Positions 56,223-64,000 of a stretch of DNA of 64,000 nt are shown here, piece after piece. Positions within the stretch are counted from its first letter, which is position 1, and each line of letters opens with the position of its first letter. The position numbers and the translations under genes were made by a program. This DNA is from Ryuthela nishihirai (lineage: Eukaryota; Arthropoda; Arachnida; Araneae; Heptathelidae). The stretch is taken from the NCBI GenBank assembly GCA_038380435.1, contig JAWZYU010000028.1, positions 26,582,201-26,646,200 of the forward strand, read 5' to 3'. The notes beneath the pieces are model-generated. The model was not told where the DNA came from. It ran no database searches and saw only the letters and a list, made by a program, of their open reading frames with translations.

Positions 56223-56305
56223 TGTCAGAAGCGGGATTCGAACCCACGCCCAGATACTGGACTGGGGCCTAAACGCAGCGTCTTAGAAAACTCGGCTATC
56301 CTGAC
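56223..56305 (-). pseudogene. tRNA-Leu-like type j (UAG)
   Basis: A box damaged; 3' end still matches the PBS. Confidence 0.6.
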
Positions 56306-56424
56306 ACGTTGATGGTTAATTAGAGAAGACAGAGATATAATTATCAATTTTCTCCTTGTGACAATCTACCGAACAAAACATTAAAAGAGAAAAAAGACGT
56401 ATATTATCTTCGTAAAAATAAGAT

Positions 56425-56507
56425 TGTCAGAAGAGGGATTCGAACCCACGCCCAGATACTGGACTGGGGCCTAAACGCAGCGTCTTAGAAAACTCGGCTA
56501 TCCTGAC
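56425..56507 (-). pseudogene. tRNA-Leu-like type j (UAG)
   Basis: Second j in a row; T stem with one mismatch. Confidence 0.6.
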
Positions 56508-56626
56508 ACGTTGATGGTTAATTAGAGAAGACAGAGATATAATTATCAATTTTCTCCTTGTGACAATCTACCGAACAAAACATTAAAAGAGAAAAAAGAC
56601 GTATATTATCTTCGTAAAAATAAGAT

Positions 56627-56709
56627 TGTCAGAAGAGGGATTCGAACCCACGCCCAGATACTGGACTGCGGCCTAAACGCAGCGCCTTAGACCACTCGGC
56701 CATCCTGAC
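56627..56709 (-). tRNA. tRNA-Leu (UAG), well preserved
   Basis: Only defect is one T-stem mismatch (GTGGG with CCCTC). Boxes, acceptor and anticodon arm intact. Confidence 0.68.
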
Positions 56710-56828
56710 ATATTGCTGGTAAATCAGAGCAGACAGATATATAATTATCAATCTTCTCCTTGCGACAATTTACCGGACAAAACATTAAAAGAGAAAAAAG
56801 CCGTATATTCTCTTCCTAAAATATCGAT

Positions 56829-56911
56829 TGTCAGAAGTGAGATTCGAACCTACGTCCAGATATTGGACTGCGGCCTAAACGCAGCGCCTCAGACCACTCA
56901 GCCATTCTGAC
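56829..56911 (-). tRNA. tRNA-Leu-like (UAG)
   Basis: Acceptor GTCAGAA/TTCTGAC pairs; A box TGGCTGAGTGG good; B box GGTTCGAATCT with one change and one T-stem mismatch. Confidence 0.58.
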
Positions 56912-57030
56912 ACGTTGTTGGTTAATCAGAGCAGACAGAGATATAATTATCAATTCTCTCCTTGTGACATTCTATCGGACAAAACATTAAAAGAGAAAAA
57001 ATCCGTATATTCTCTTCGTAAAATACAGAT

Positions 57031-57106
57031 TGTCAGAAGTGGGATTCGAACCCACGCCCAGATACCGGCTTAAACGCAGCGCCTTAGACCACTCGGCCAT
57101 CCTGAC
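57031..57106 (-). pseudogene. tRNA-Leu-like, 76 nt
   Basis: Same deletion as type a, loop one base different. Confidence 0.62.
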
Positions 57107-57225
57107 ACGTTGTTGGTTAATCAGAGCAGAGATACATATAATTATCAATTTTCTCCTTGTGACATTAAAATTGACAAAATATTAAAAGTGAAAAAAGACG
57201 TATGTTCTCTTCCTAAAATATAGAT

Positions 57226-57308
57226 TGTCAGAAGTGGGATTCGAATCCACGCCCAGATACTGCGCTGCGGCCTAAACGCAGCGACTTAGACCACTCGGCC
57301 ATCCTGAC
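57226..57308 (-). tRNA. tRNA-Leu-like (UAG)
   Basis: Stems pair; variable hairpin weakened; B box GATTCGAATCC. Confidence 0.55.
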
Positions 57309-57426
57309 ACGTTGTTAGTTAATGAGAGCAGACAAAGATATAATTATCAAATTTCATCTTCTGATATTCTAACGGACAAAACATTAAAAGAGAAAAAGCC
57401 GTATATTCTCTTGGTAAAACAGAGAT

Positions 57427-57509
57427 TGTCAGAAGTGGGATTCATATCCACGCCCAGATACTGGACTGCGGGCTAAACGCAGCGCCTTACACCACTCGGC
57501 CATCCTGAC
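57427..57509 (-). pseudogene. tRNA-Leu-like (UAG)
   Basis: T loop destroyed (GGATATGAATCC). Confidence 0.55.
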
Positions 57510-57631
57510 ACCTTATTGGTTTATCAGAGCAGACTGAGATATAATTATCAGTTTTCTCCTTGTGACATTCTAACGGAAAAAACATTAAAAGAGAAAAAAA
57601 AAACAGTATATTCTCTTCGTAAAATATAGAT

Positions 57632-57714
57632 TGTTAGAAGTGGGATTCGAACCCACGCCCAGAAACTGGACTGCAGCCTAAACCCAGCGCCTTAGACCAC
57701 TCGGCCATCCTGAC
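57632..57714 (-). pseudogene. tRNA-Leu-like (UAG)
   Basis: Near-identical to 48424-48506, including flanks; marks a long-range duplication of ~9.2 kb spacing. Confidence 0.55.
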
Positions 57715-57785
57715 ACGTTGTTGGTTAATCAGAGAAGACAGAGATATAATTGTCAATATGAACCTTGTGACATTCTAACGGACAA

Positions 57786-57860
57786 AACTGGACAAACCCA
57801 GGGCACTGGACTGCAGCCTAAATGCAGCGCCTGAGACCAAACTGCGATCCTGACACATAA
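57786..57860 (-). pseudogene. tRNA-Leu-like relic
   Basis: 5' half and anticodon region remain; T arm replaced by other sequence. Confidence 0.5.
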
Positions 57861-57973
57861 CTAATTAATTGGAGCACAGAAAGATATAATTATAATTTTC
57901 CTCTTTCTGACATGATGTACGTACCAGCATTAACAGAGAAAAATGTAATAAATTCTCTTAGTAAAAGATAAGT

Positions 57974-58056
57974 TGTCAGAAGTAGTATTTGAATCCATGC
58001 GCAGAACACTGGATTGCGTCCTAAACGCAGCGCCTTGGACCACTTGACCATGCTAA
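57974..58056 (-). pseudogene. tRNA-Leu-like (UAG), decayed
   Basis: Full length, several stem mismatches and B box GGATTCAAATAC. Confidence 0.5.
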
Positions 58057-58169
58057 CACGGAGCTAATTAATAACAGCACAGGCAGCTATAATTCTGCTT
58101 CTGCTCACACGATATATCGACAAATATTAAGAGAGAAAAAGCCATAAATTCTCTTAGTAAGATATAGAT

Positions 58170-58242
58170 TGTTAGAAGTGGGATTCGAACCCATGCTCAG
58201 AACACTGGATTGCAGCACATTAGACCACTGGTCCATCCTGAC
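58170..58242 (-). pseudogene. tRNA-Leu-like, anticodon region deleted
   Basis: 73 nt; T arm good (GGGTTCGAATCCC), anticodon arm missing. Confidence 0.55.
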
Positions 58243-58353
58243 ACGTAGCTGATTAATTAGAGCAGACAGAGGTATAATTATCATTTTTTCCTTGTGACAT
58301 GTTGTACAGACAAACATTAAGAGTGAAAAAAATCCTTTGAGTAAGACATAAAT

Positions 58354-58432
58354 TGTCAGAAGTAGGGTTCGAATCCAGAACACTGGAATGCAGGGCCTCT
58401 GCCATTTTGACAGACATCTCGGACATCTTGAC
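58354..58432 (-). pseudogene. tRNA-Leu-like relic
   Basis: B box GATTCGAACCC remains; rest rearranged. Confidence 0.45.
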
Positions 58433-58545
58433 AGTAGCTTGTTAGTTATAGTACAGACAGATAACAATATCGTTTTTCTCCTTCTGACGTGATGTACGAA
58501 CCAACATTAAGAGAGAAAATAAAAGTTATAAATTATCTTAGTAAA

Positions 58546-58620
58546 TTGTCATAAGTGGAATTCGAACCCACTCCCAGATCATTGGTTTTCAGCTTACAGT
58601 CAGCGCTTTAGACCACTCTA
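58546..58620 (-). pseudogene. tRNA-Leu-like relic, 5' end lost
   Basis: T arm and D arm recognisable; acceptor 5' strand missing. Confidence 0.45.
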
Positions 58621-58736
58621 TTATTAGTGGTAATAAATTAGATAGATATAATCATCATTTTTTTCATTGTGACATGAAGTAGGGGACAAGTATTAGAAAG
58701 AAAAAAAGTCATAAATTCTTTTAGTAAAATTTAAGT

Positions 58737-58820
58737 TGTCAGAAGTGGGATTCGAACCGGAGCCCAGGACACTAGTCTGCTGCTTAAACACAGAACCTTA
58801 GACTACTGGTCCATCCTGAC
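58737..58820 (-). tRNA. tRNA-Leu-like (UAA), end of array
   Basis: 84 nt; acceptor GTCAGGA/TTCTGAC and B box GGTTCGAATCC intact; A box TGGACCAGTAG changed; one anticodon-stem mismatch. Confidence 0.45.
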
Positions 58821-58826
58821 ACGTTG

Positions 58827-58951
58827 AATTGTTTTACCTCTGAGCGGCACTTTTTTGCACACCATGGGCTAAATGGCCAGATCACATGAACCCCGAAGGC
58901 TCAGAGAAGGTTGGGGGAGGGGACCCACTGGAACAGCTGTTGGGAGACAGT
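58827..58951 (-). mobile_element. SINE 3' fragment
   Basis: Tail and distal body only (GTTTTACCTCTGAGCGG to GTTGGGAGACAG). It abuts the end of the tRNA-Leu array. Confidence 0.85.
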
Positions 58952-59859
58952 GAAATAAGACATGAATTAAGAAGTGATATTGATCTGTACTTTTTGAAAG
59001 TTAGAAGTAATCCACTACTATATAAATAAAAAATAAATACCCCCTCAAGCAGATGCTTGCCACAAAGGTCTGACAGGAGCCTGTCAGTTTATATGCCATA
59101 ATAGATGGTCTAAGAGGATGGCAGGACCTCAGTAGAAAAATAAAACTGATTCAATAAGCAATACAGCTTCTTAAAACTGGTCATTTTCAGATGATTGAAA
59201 TATTCTTTGGTTCACAGGATTTATCAGCTTATTACCTATATATACTTATAAGGTGAAACTATTGTCCACAGAACCATTTATTGACTCAACAGGCAGCTCT
59301 GTGGATATTATATATTACCTTTCTATTATATATTTCAATGAGAAGTAATAAACTGATTGCAGAGGCATGCAAACTACAAGATTTTAGTTCAAATTCTTAT
59401 ATGCTATACAGTGGAGAGAAAATTTTATTGTAGAAGTATTTATTTACATCTTCTTTTAAAAATTAACAAATATCATTACTATTTATTATGATATTAAATT
59501 AACAAATAATAAATTTTACTTACCTTTTCTATACCTAATGATGTTGTGATGTCGAAGCACAAATCAATACATATAAAATCCTTCTTGCTGTAAAATATAA
59601 CATATATGAAAATATAACATTAGTTTTAAGTAAAGAAATAGAGCTTTTATGCAGAGTGTACAAAATTAAAACAATTGAAATTCACCAATAATTTTAAGCT
59701 ACAAAATGTTTGATAACAAATAAGATTTATTCAAAATTACCTGTGATTATATTAAATAGCAATTTTGTCATGTAACGTACTTGCCATGGAAGTCTAACAG
59801 AAGAACATCAATATAAAACAACATATCGAAGGTTGGTTGGCTGTCTTGAGCAGAAATTT
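58952..59859. other. AT-rich intergenic sequence
   Basis: No gene recognised. Confidence 0.4.
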
Positions 59860-60070
59860 TGCTTCTGAAGACAACCAACTGAGCAGTACTTTTTGCAAAT
59901 GGGCTAAACTGTTAGGCCATAAAGACCCAAGGGCTCAGAGAAGGTTGGGAGAGGGGACCCACTAGACAGCAGTTAGGAGGCTGTGATAGACTCCCATCAA
60001 GGCTATCCAGAATTGGGTCAACATTGGCCGAGGTGGGACTCAAACTTGGGAACCACAGATTACAAGCCTG
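59860..60070 (-). mobile_element. Old SINE with internal deletion
   Basis: Recognisable GGGCTCAGAGAAGG, GGGGACCCACTAGACAGC and a head-like GGGACTCAAACTTGGGAACC, with much of the body missing between. More diverged than the other copies. Confidence 0.75.
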
Positions 60071-60670
60071 GCATATTATAAACTATATAATATTACCTAT
60101 TTCTGCTCATTAGATACTTGACAAAAAGTTAAAAAAATTGTTTTTTGGCTGAGCATGGGCCTGTGGATTTTTAATTTCTCAGAATGGACTCAGTGAGAGT
60201 TAAAAAGCAATCTTGTTTAGTGTACTTATGTTATTAACTTTCACCACAGTGAAGAACAACTCCAAAATTTGTTCCATGGAGTCATGTTAATGTGCATATA
60301 TTTAAGAAAAAAATGAAAAATCTCAACTTCAGAATTACTGAAATGACTTCAATCACTTTAAACATGGTTGTCTGAAACCTCATTGCCTAGACTATTCAAC
60401 ACAATTTTCAGATTGTTTTAAGTTTAAACTTAACACTGAAATAATAAGCAAAAGTATGAGTAATTGTAATTTTAATACAAGTTATTTTACAATACTGCAG
60501 GCTACAATGGTTTACAGAATTAATAAGAAACACTGAAATTTTGGTGATATTTGCAATAAAATAATTATGATTTATATTCTCAATAATTTTGGTAATTTGG
60601 TCTCAATAGCACAATAAAAATATCTCCATGATTAATTTAACAGTTATTAACCAACTCTTCCTTCACTAGC
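60071..60670. other. AT-rich intergenic sequence
   Basis: Nothing recognised. Confidence 0.4.
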
Positions 60671-61110
60671 GGTCTGCTTCTCAGCAGACACGCTAGTGAT
60701 GCTCTTCTAGGATATGAGTGCATTAATGAAAGGTTTCTTACAGCAAAATTTCAGACAAGCGTTAAAGACCTGAATGTTATCTGCTGTTATGCCCCCATTA
60801 AGGATGCCGATGAGGATGAGAAGGATAGGTTTTATGAACAACTTCAGGATATTTCGAATTCTGTCAAGAAAGGAGATATTACCCTTGTCCTTGGTGACTT
60901 GAATGCCAAAGTTGGTACTGACTCTGACCTTTGGGGAGGAGTAATAGGCCCTTTTGGTATTGGTAGCTGCAATGGCAATGGGCAACGTCTCCTACAGGTA
61001 AGTAAACTCAATGGATTCAGAATAACTAACACATATTACAAACACCGCGACATACATAAGTACACATGGGTTTCACCTGATGGGCTGCATAGGAATATGA
61101 TTGATTATAT
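60671..61110 (+). pseudogene. LINE endonuclease fragment
   Basis: Same family as 3650-7310, opposite orientation and very similar. It starts at the residues equivalent to LLLSRHASDALLGYEC and runs to NMIDYI. It includes the catalytic-region motif GDLNAKVG (GDFNAKVG in the other copy). An open stretch runs from about 60899. It is cut at 61111 by the LTR element; the rest may lie past the window. Confidence 0.85.
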
Positions 61111-61736
61111 TGTTACGACAGAAGGAATCTGGCAACCGAAAGCAAAAAGTTTCAGCCAACGAATAAGAACTTTGGGAGAATTTGGAGAAGGAGAGTGGAG
61201 CGTTAACGGTCGTTGTATTGTAACGGTCGGAGAGTTCGAAAATGGACGGTGAGCTGTTCTGAGACAGTGCGCGTAAGTATCAAGAAGTAACTTGATGTGT
61301 TGTGTATACACGGAAGGATAAAAGTGGGATCTTTTATCGTTAAGTATCAAGAAGTAACTTGATGTGTTGTGTATACGCGGAAGTATTTAAAGTGGGAACT
61401 TTTATGGCTAACTTCGAATGTCTACACGGACTGTCTTTTTGTTCGGCTAGTGTGTGAAAAGTTATTAGCACAGGACGAGAATTGGTTTACGAGTGAAGAT
61501 CTTCGGGTGACCTGGTAAATCAAGTAAAAGGTAGTATTTAGTAAAATACACAGAGCTGATATTGTGTGCTCTACGCAGGAAGATTGATGACTTGTGCATG
61601 TTAATAGTTGATTTGTTAATAAGATACTTCATCCATATTTCCTTTGTAACAATTTACCTTGTATTGAATTTGGTTTTGAAATATAGCTTTTAATACTCAC
61701 GCTCAGTGGCTATCCATATTTTTGTGATCCGCAACA
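61111..61736 (+). repeat. 5' LTR (626 bp)
   Basis: Starts TGTTACG, ends GATCCGCAACA, so TG...CA. Contains a directly repeated segment, GTATCAAGAAGTAACTTGAT, near 61274 and 61343. Confidence 0.85.
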
Positions 61737-61738
61737 TT

Positions 61739-61756
61739 TGGTGTCAGAAGCGGGAT
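61739..61756 (+). promoter_or_regulatory. Primer-binding site complementary to tRNA-Leu
   Basis: TGGTGTCAGAAGCGGGAT. The first three bases pair with the CCA tail, and the other 15 equal the plus-strand sequence of the 3' end of array units 47815, 49215, 51016, 51218, 52218, 52615, 54220, 54617 and 56223. Minus-strand DNA synthesis would start here. Confidence 0.9.
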
Positions 61757-61766
61757 AATTTATTGA

Positions 61767-63881
61767 ATGCCGTTAACTAGAAGTATGGATGAATTAGTAA
61801 AGTTGTTAAACGACTTGAAAGCCGATATGAAAGCCGATATAGCTGCCCAAAGCGATAAAATAGGTGACCAGATGACTGATATGGCTACACAGATGAATGA
61901 CATTAAAAGTCAAAATAGCGAAATGGCCGCACAAAATAATGAGTTGAGAACTGAGATAGTTTCTCAAAAAGATGATTTGAAAGCCGAAATGGCCGCACAA
62001 AATAATGAGTTGAGAACTGAGATAGTTTCTCAAAAAGATGATTTGAAAGCCGAAATGGCCGCACAAAATAATGAGTTGAGAACTGAGATAGTTTCTCAAA
62101 AAGATGATTTGAAAGCCGAAATGGCCGCACAAAATAATGAGTTGAGAAATAAAATAGGTGACCTGGCCGCACAAAATACTGAGATGAGAGCTGAAGTGGC
62201 TTCTCAAATTGATAAGATTTCTGATAAGTGTAAGGACATTATGACCGAACTAAATAGTGTAAAAGATGATCTTGATAGTGTTAAGTTAGATTATAAACAC
62301 GAAATTGAAATTGTAAAAACTGATTGTGAACGCCAGTTTCAGATTTTGAGAAATGAAATGTTACCTTCTGCCTGTGATAATAATAATTCTAGTGGAAATA
62401 ATGTTATTACACATATCGCTAAAAATACAACTAAACCTTCTACATATGATGGTCAATCATCTTGGACAGTATTTAAAACACAATTCGAAGTTATCGCTAC
62501 AGCCAATGAGTGGAATGAATTCCAAAAGGCCAGTTTTCTTGCAGCTTCCTTAAGAAATTCTGCTGCGGAAGTTTTGCAGTCTGTTCCAGAAGAAAAACGA
62601 CTTGATTATCAAAGTCTAGTTTCTGCATTAGAACTAAGGTTTGGTGATAGTTATTTAAAACAATATTACGTGACTCAATTTAAACATCGCATGCAGAAAA
62701 ATGGTGAAACTTTGCAAGAGCTTGCTAGTGATATTGAGCGTCTAGCTAGATTGGCTTATAGTAACTGTCCACCAGAAATTCAAGATAATTTAGCTCAATT
62801 ACAATTTATTGATGCTATTGCTGACCCTGACACTCAGCAATCTCTGAGGATGTTGGAAGGTGAATCCTTAAAGTCAGCTGTGGTACATGCTATGAAATAC
62901 GAGTGCTCCAGGCTTTCCTCCCGAGCGAACAAACGTGCAGTGAGATTTGTGAGTGCAGAAGAAACTGTAGAAAAGGATAATGAAATGAAAGAACTAACCA
63001 AAGCCATACTATCCGTTTTGAAAGATATAAAAGGTTCTTCTTCAAAACCTACAACAGACCTCCAGTGTTGGAATTGTGGCAAGACAGGACACATTCGTAC
63101 CAACTGCACTAGGAAACGAATGAGGAGTCCAAGTACATCAACTAGACAACAGGATCAGAGAAACAGAAAATTTATCAATCTTGCGAGGCAAAGGCTGGTT
63201 GTTGATTGGTTGGCCCCAGGGGAAGTCGCCCACGTTTCAACATTGCATGGTGATAATAATGGATTAGTAGCTGATGGAGCCATAAATGGAATACCTTGCC
63301 GTATGATAGTCGACACTGGTGCAAATGTAACTTTACTCAGAACGGATATAATAAAGAAAATAATACCTCACCCAAACTTGAATAATACACAGTCTAGAAT
63401 AAGCCTACAAACGGCCACTGGAGATCGTGCAAAGGTTCATGGAAAAATAGAACTTAATATTCGAGTTGGTAGCTGTCTGGTTCGCCATCCTGTTTACATC
63501 GCTGACATCTACGACGAATGCATATTAGGCCTTGATTTTCTTAAGAAACATGGATTCAACATTAGACCCAGTGATAACCTACTCATCTATGAGACAGAAG
63601 AGATTCCTCTGCTTAGCCGGACGACTGATTCTTTATCAAGCGTAACTCCAATATTAGTGACGGAAGACACAGAGATCCCAGCACAAAGTGAAGTTATAGT
63701 CCGTGGACATCGGGCGGAGACTTCTGGGGCCTTCCGATTGGCAGTTACTGATGCCTCTGGTAAAGGAGCTTTGGCTCATAATATCCTGGTTGCAAGGACT
63801 TTAGTCAGAATAGATAAAGAACAGATCCCTATCAGAGTGATGAACTGTAACAAATCCAGTAGAATGTTAAAAAAAAGGTGA
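61767..63881 (+). CDS. Gag-protease polyprotein of the LTR element
   Basis: 704 codons, open throughout. Residues ~10-190 are a charged coiled coil with a 22-residue tandem repeat (MAAQNNELRTEIVSQKDDLK plus two residues) encoded by 66-bp units at 61921, 61987, 62053 and, partly, 62119. Residues ~225-380 resemble a retrotransposon capsid (YDGQSSWTVFKTQFEVIA onward). A CCHC zinc knuckle is at C434-C437-H442-C447 (CWNCGKTGHIRTNC). An aspartic protease has its catalytic DTGA at 516-519 and a later ILGLDFL flap-side motif near 587. The frame ends at an A8 run; an open frame continues one base over. The intact frame suggests a young copy. Confidence 0.9.
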   Translation: MPLTRSMDELVKLLNDLKADMKADIAAQSDKIGDQMTDMATQMNDIKSQNSEMAAQNNELRTEIVSQKDDLKAEMAAQNNELRTEIVSQKDDLKAEMAAQNNELRTEIVSQKDDLKAEMAAQNNELRNKIGDLAAQNTEMRAEVASQIDKISDKCKDIMTELNSVKDDLDSVKLDYKHEIEIVKTDCERQFQILRNEMLPSACDNNNSSGNNVITHIAKNTTKPSTYDGQSSWTVFKTQFEVIATANEWNEFQKASFLAASLRNSAAEVLQSVPEEKRLDYQSLVSALELRFGDSYLKQYYVTQFKHRMQKNGETLQELASDIERLARLAYSNCPPEIQDNLAQLQFIDAIADPDTQQSLRMLEGESLKSAVVHAMKYECSRLSSRANKRAVRFVSAEETVEKDNEMKELTKAILSVLKDIKGSSSKPTTDLQCWNCGKTGHIRTNCTRKRMRSPSTSTRQQDQRNRKFINLARQRLVVDWLAPGEVAHVSTLHGDNNGLVADGAINGIPCRMIVDTGANVTLLRTDIIKKIIPHPNLNNTQSRISLQTATGDRAKVHGKIELNIRVGSCLVRHPVYIADIYDECILGLDFLKKHGFNIRPSDNLLIYETEEIPLLSRTTDSLSSVTPILVTEDTEIPAQSEVIVRGHRAETSGAFRLAVTDASGKGALAHNILVARTLVRIDKEQIPIRVMNCNKSSRMLKKR

Positions 63882-64000
63882 GGAATTAGCAATATGTGAA
63901 GCTGTTACCTGTGTAACAAGTATAAATAAAATAGAAGTTACCGATTCATATCAAAATCATACAGACATCCCGTCTCATCTTACTGAATTATGGAGAGAAA
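63867..64000 (+). CDS. Start of pol frame (partial)
   Basis: After the A8 run at about 63869, the +1 frame is open to the window edge (GEELAICEAVTC, later DIPSHLTELW). A linker before reverse transcriptase is expected here. The shift may be programmed, a mutation or a homopolymer sequencing error. Confidence 0.55.

Larger units (their letters stand above)
45293..58820 (-). repeat. Tandem array of ~69 tRNA-Leu-like units
   Basis: Units of about 185-206 bp, each an 83-bp class II tRNA-Leu body plus a ~115-bp spacer with TCAGAGCAGACAGAGATATA, ATTATCAATTTTCTCC, CGGACAAAACATTAAAAGAG and AGCCGTATATTCTCTTC. Between about 49020 and 56305 ten distinct unit types (a to j, in plus-strand order) recur as a ~2,002-bp higher-order repeat. 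Type members: a 49020, 50821, 52420, 54422; b 49215, 51016, 52615, 54617; c 49418, 52818, 54820; d 49619, 53019, 55021; e 49821, 53221, 55223; f 50023, 51420, 53423, 55425; g 50225, 51622, 53625, 55627; h 50426, 51823, 53825, 55828; i 50619, 52016, 54018, 56021; j 52218, 54220, 56223, 56425. The outer parts are older and more decayed. Downstream of each tRNA (left on the plus strand) the minus strand has TATTTTA, then TTTTTTCTCTTTTAATG, suitable Pol III terminators. Confidence 0.93.
61111..64000 (+). mobile_element. Gypsy-like LTR retrotransposon, 5' part
   Basis: 5' LTR, two-base gap, primer-binding site, gag-protease and the start of a further frame, running off the window. The LTR begins TGTTACGACAG directly after LINE codons. 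Order gag-protease-pol fits Ty3/Gypsy or related families; no reverse transcriptase is in view to settle it. Confidence 0.9.

Noticed and set aside
45293..58820. CRISPR-like appearance (regular repeats and spacers)
   Set aside because: Repeat is an 83-nt tRNA body, spacers are also repeated, and the setting is eukaryotic.
61806..62207. Minus-strand frames with repeated peptide opposite gag
   Set aside because: Shadow of the 66-bp gag repeats on the coding strand.

Overview
This window looks like repeat-dominated DNA from a large animal genome. It is AT-rich and contains two blocks of a ~122-bp satellite, non-LTR, LTR and DNA transposons, many tRNA-headed SINEs and two tandem tRNA-gene arrays. 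I see no host protein-coding gene. An arthropod, possibly an arachnid, is my best guess from the SINE core and the mix of RTE-like, Gypsy-like and Tc1-like elements, but no single feature proves it.

Layout. 1-17151: satellite array (monomer ~122 bp), split at 3650-7310 by a broken endonuclease/reverse-transcriptase LINE on the minus strand. 17152-22280: scattered SINEs, a 34-bp minisatellite and a foldback Tc1/mariner-like element. 22280-24690: a decayed tandem array of tRNA-Arg(UCG)-like units, two of them hit by SINEs. 24691-33387: SINEs, hAT-type MITEs, foldback elements and LINE scraps. 33388-37888: a SINE split by a 4.0-kb gag-protease LTR element with a 5-bp target duplication. 38162-41029: a pair of ~225-bp inverted repeats enclosing SINEs and a dead Tc1 element. 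41030-45290: AT-rich DNA, a third foldback element, a Tc1 relic and two SINEs. 45293-58820: about 69 tandem tRNA-Leu-like units on the minus strand, period ~200 bp, with a ten-unit, ~2.0-kb higher-order repeat. 58827-60670: decayed SINEs and AT-rich DNA. 60671-61110: a LINE endonuclease fragment cut by a Gypsy-like LTR element (5' LTR 61111-61736, gag-protease 61767-63881) that runs off the window.

Three connections matter most. (1) The satellite monomer matches one end of a single-copy hAT-type MITE at 29565-29855, and the satellite block ends at 17151 exactly on the MITE terminus, so the satellite seems to have arisen by tandem expansion of a transposon end. (2) The primer-binding site of the LTR element at 61.1 kb is an 18-nt perfect complement of the CCA-tailed 3' end of several tRNA-Leu units a few kb upstream. 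(3) The tRNA-Leu units keep a leucine-type body but carry several anticodons (UAG, UAA, CAG, UGG, UAC, UGA), and only a minority look competent for transcription and folding. Target-site duplications allow a relative order of insertion for many elements.
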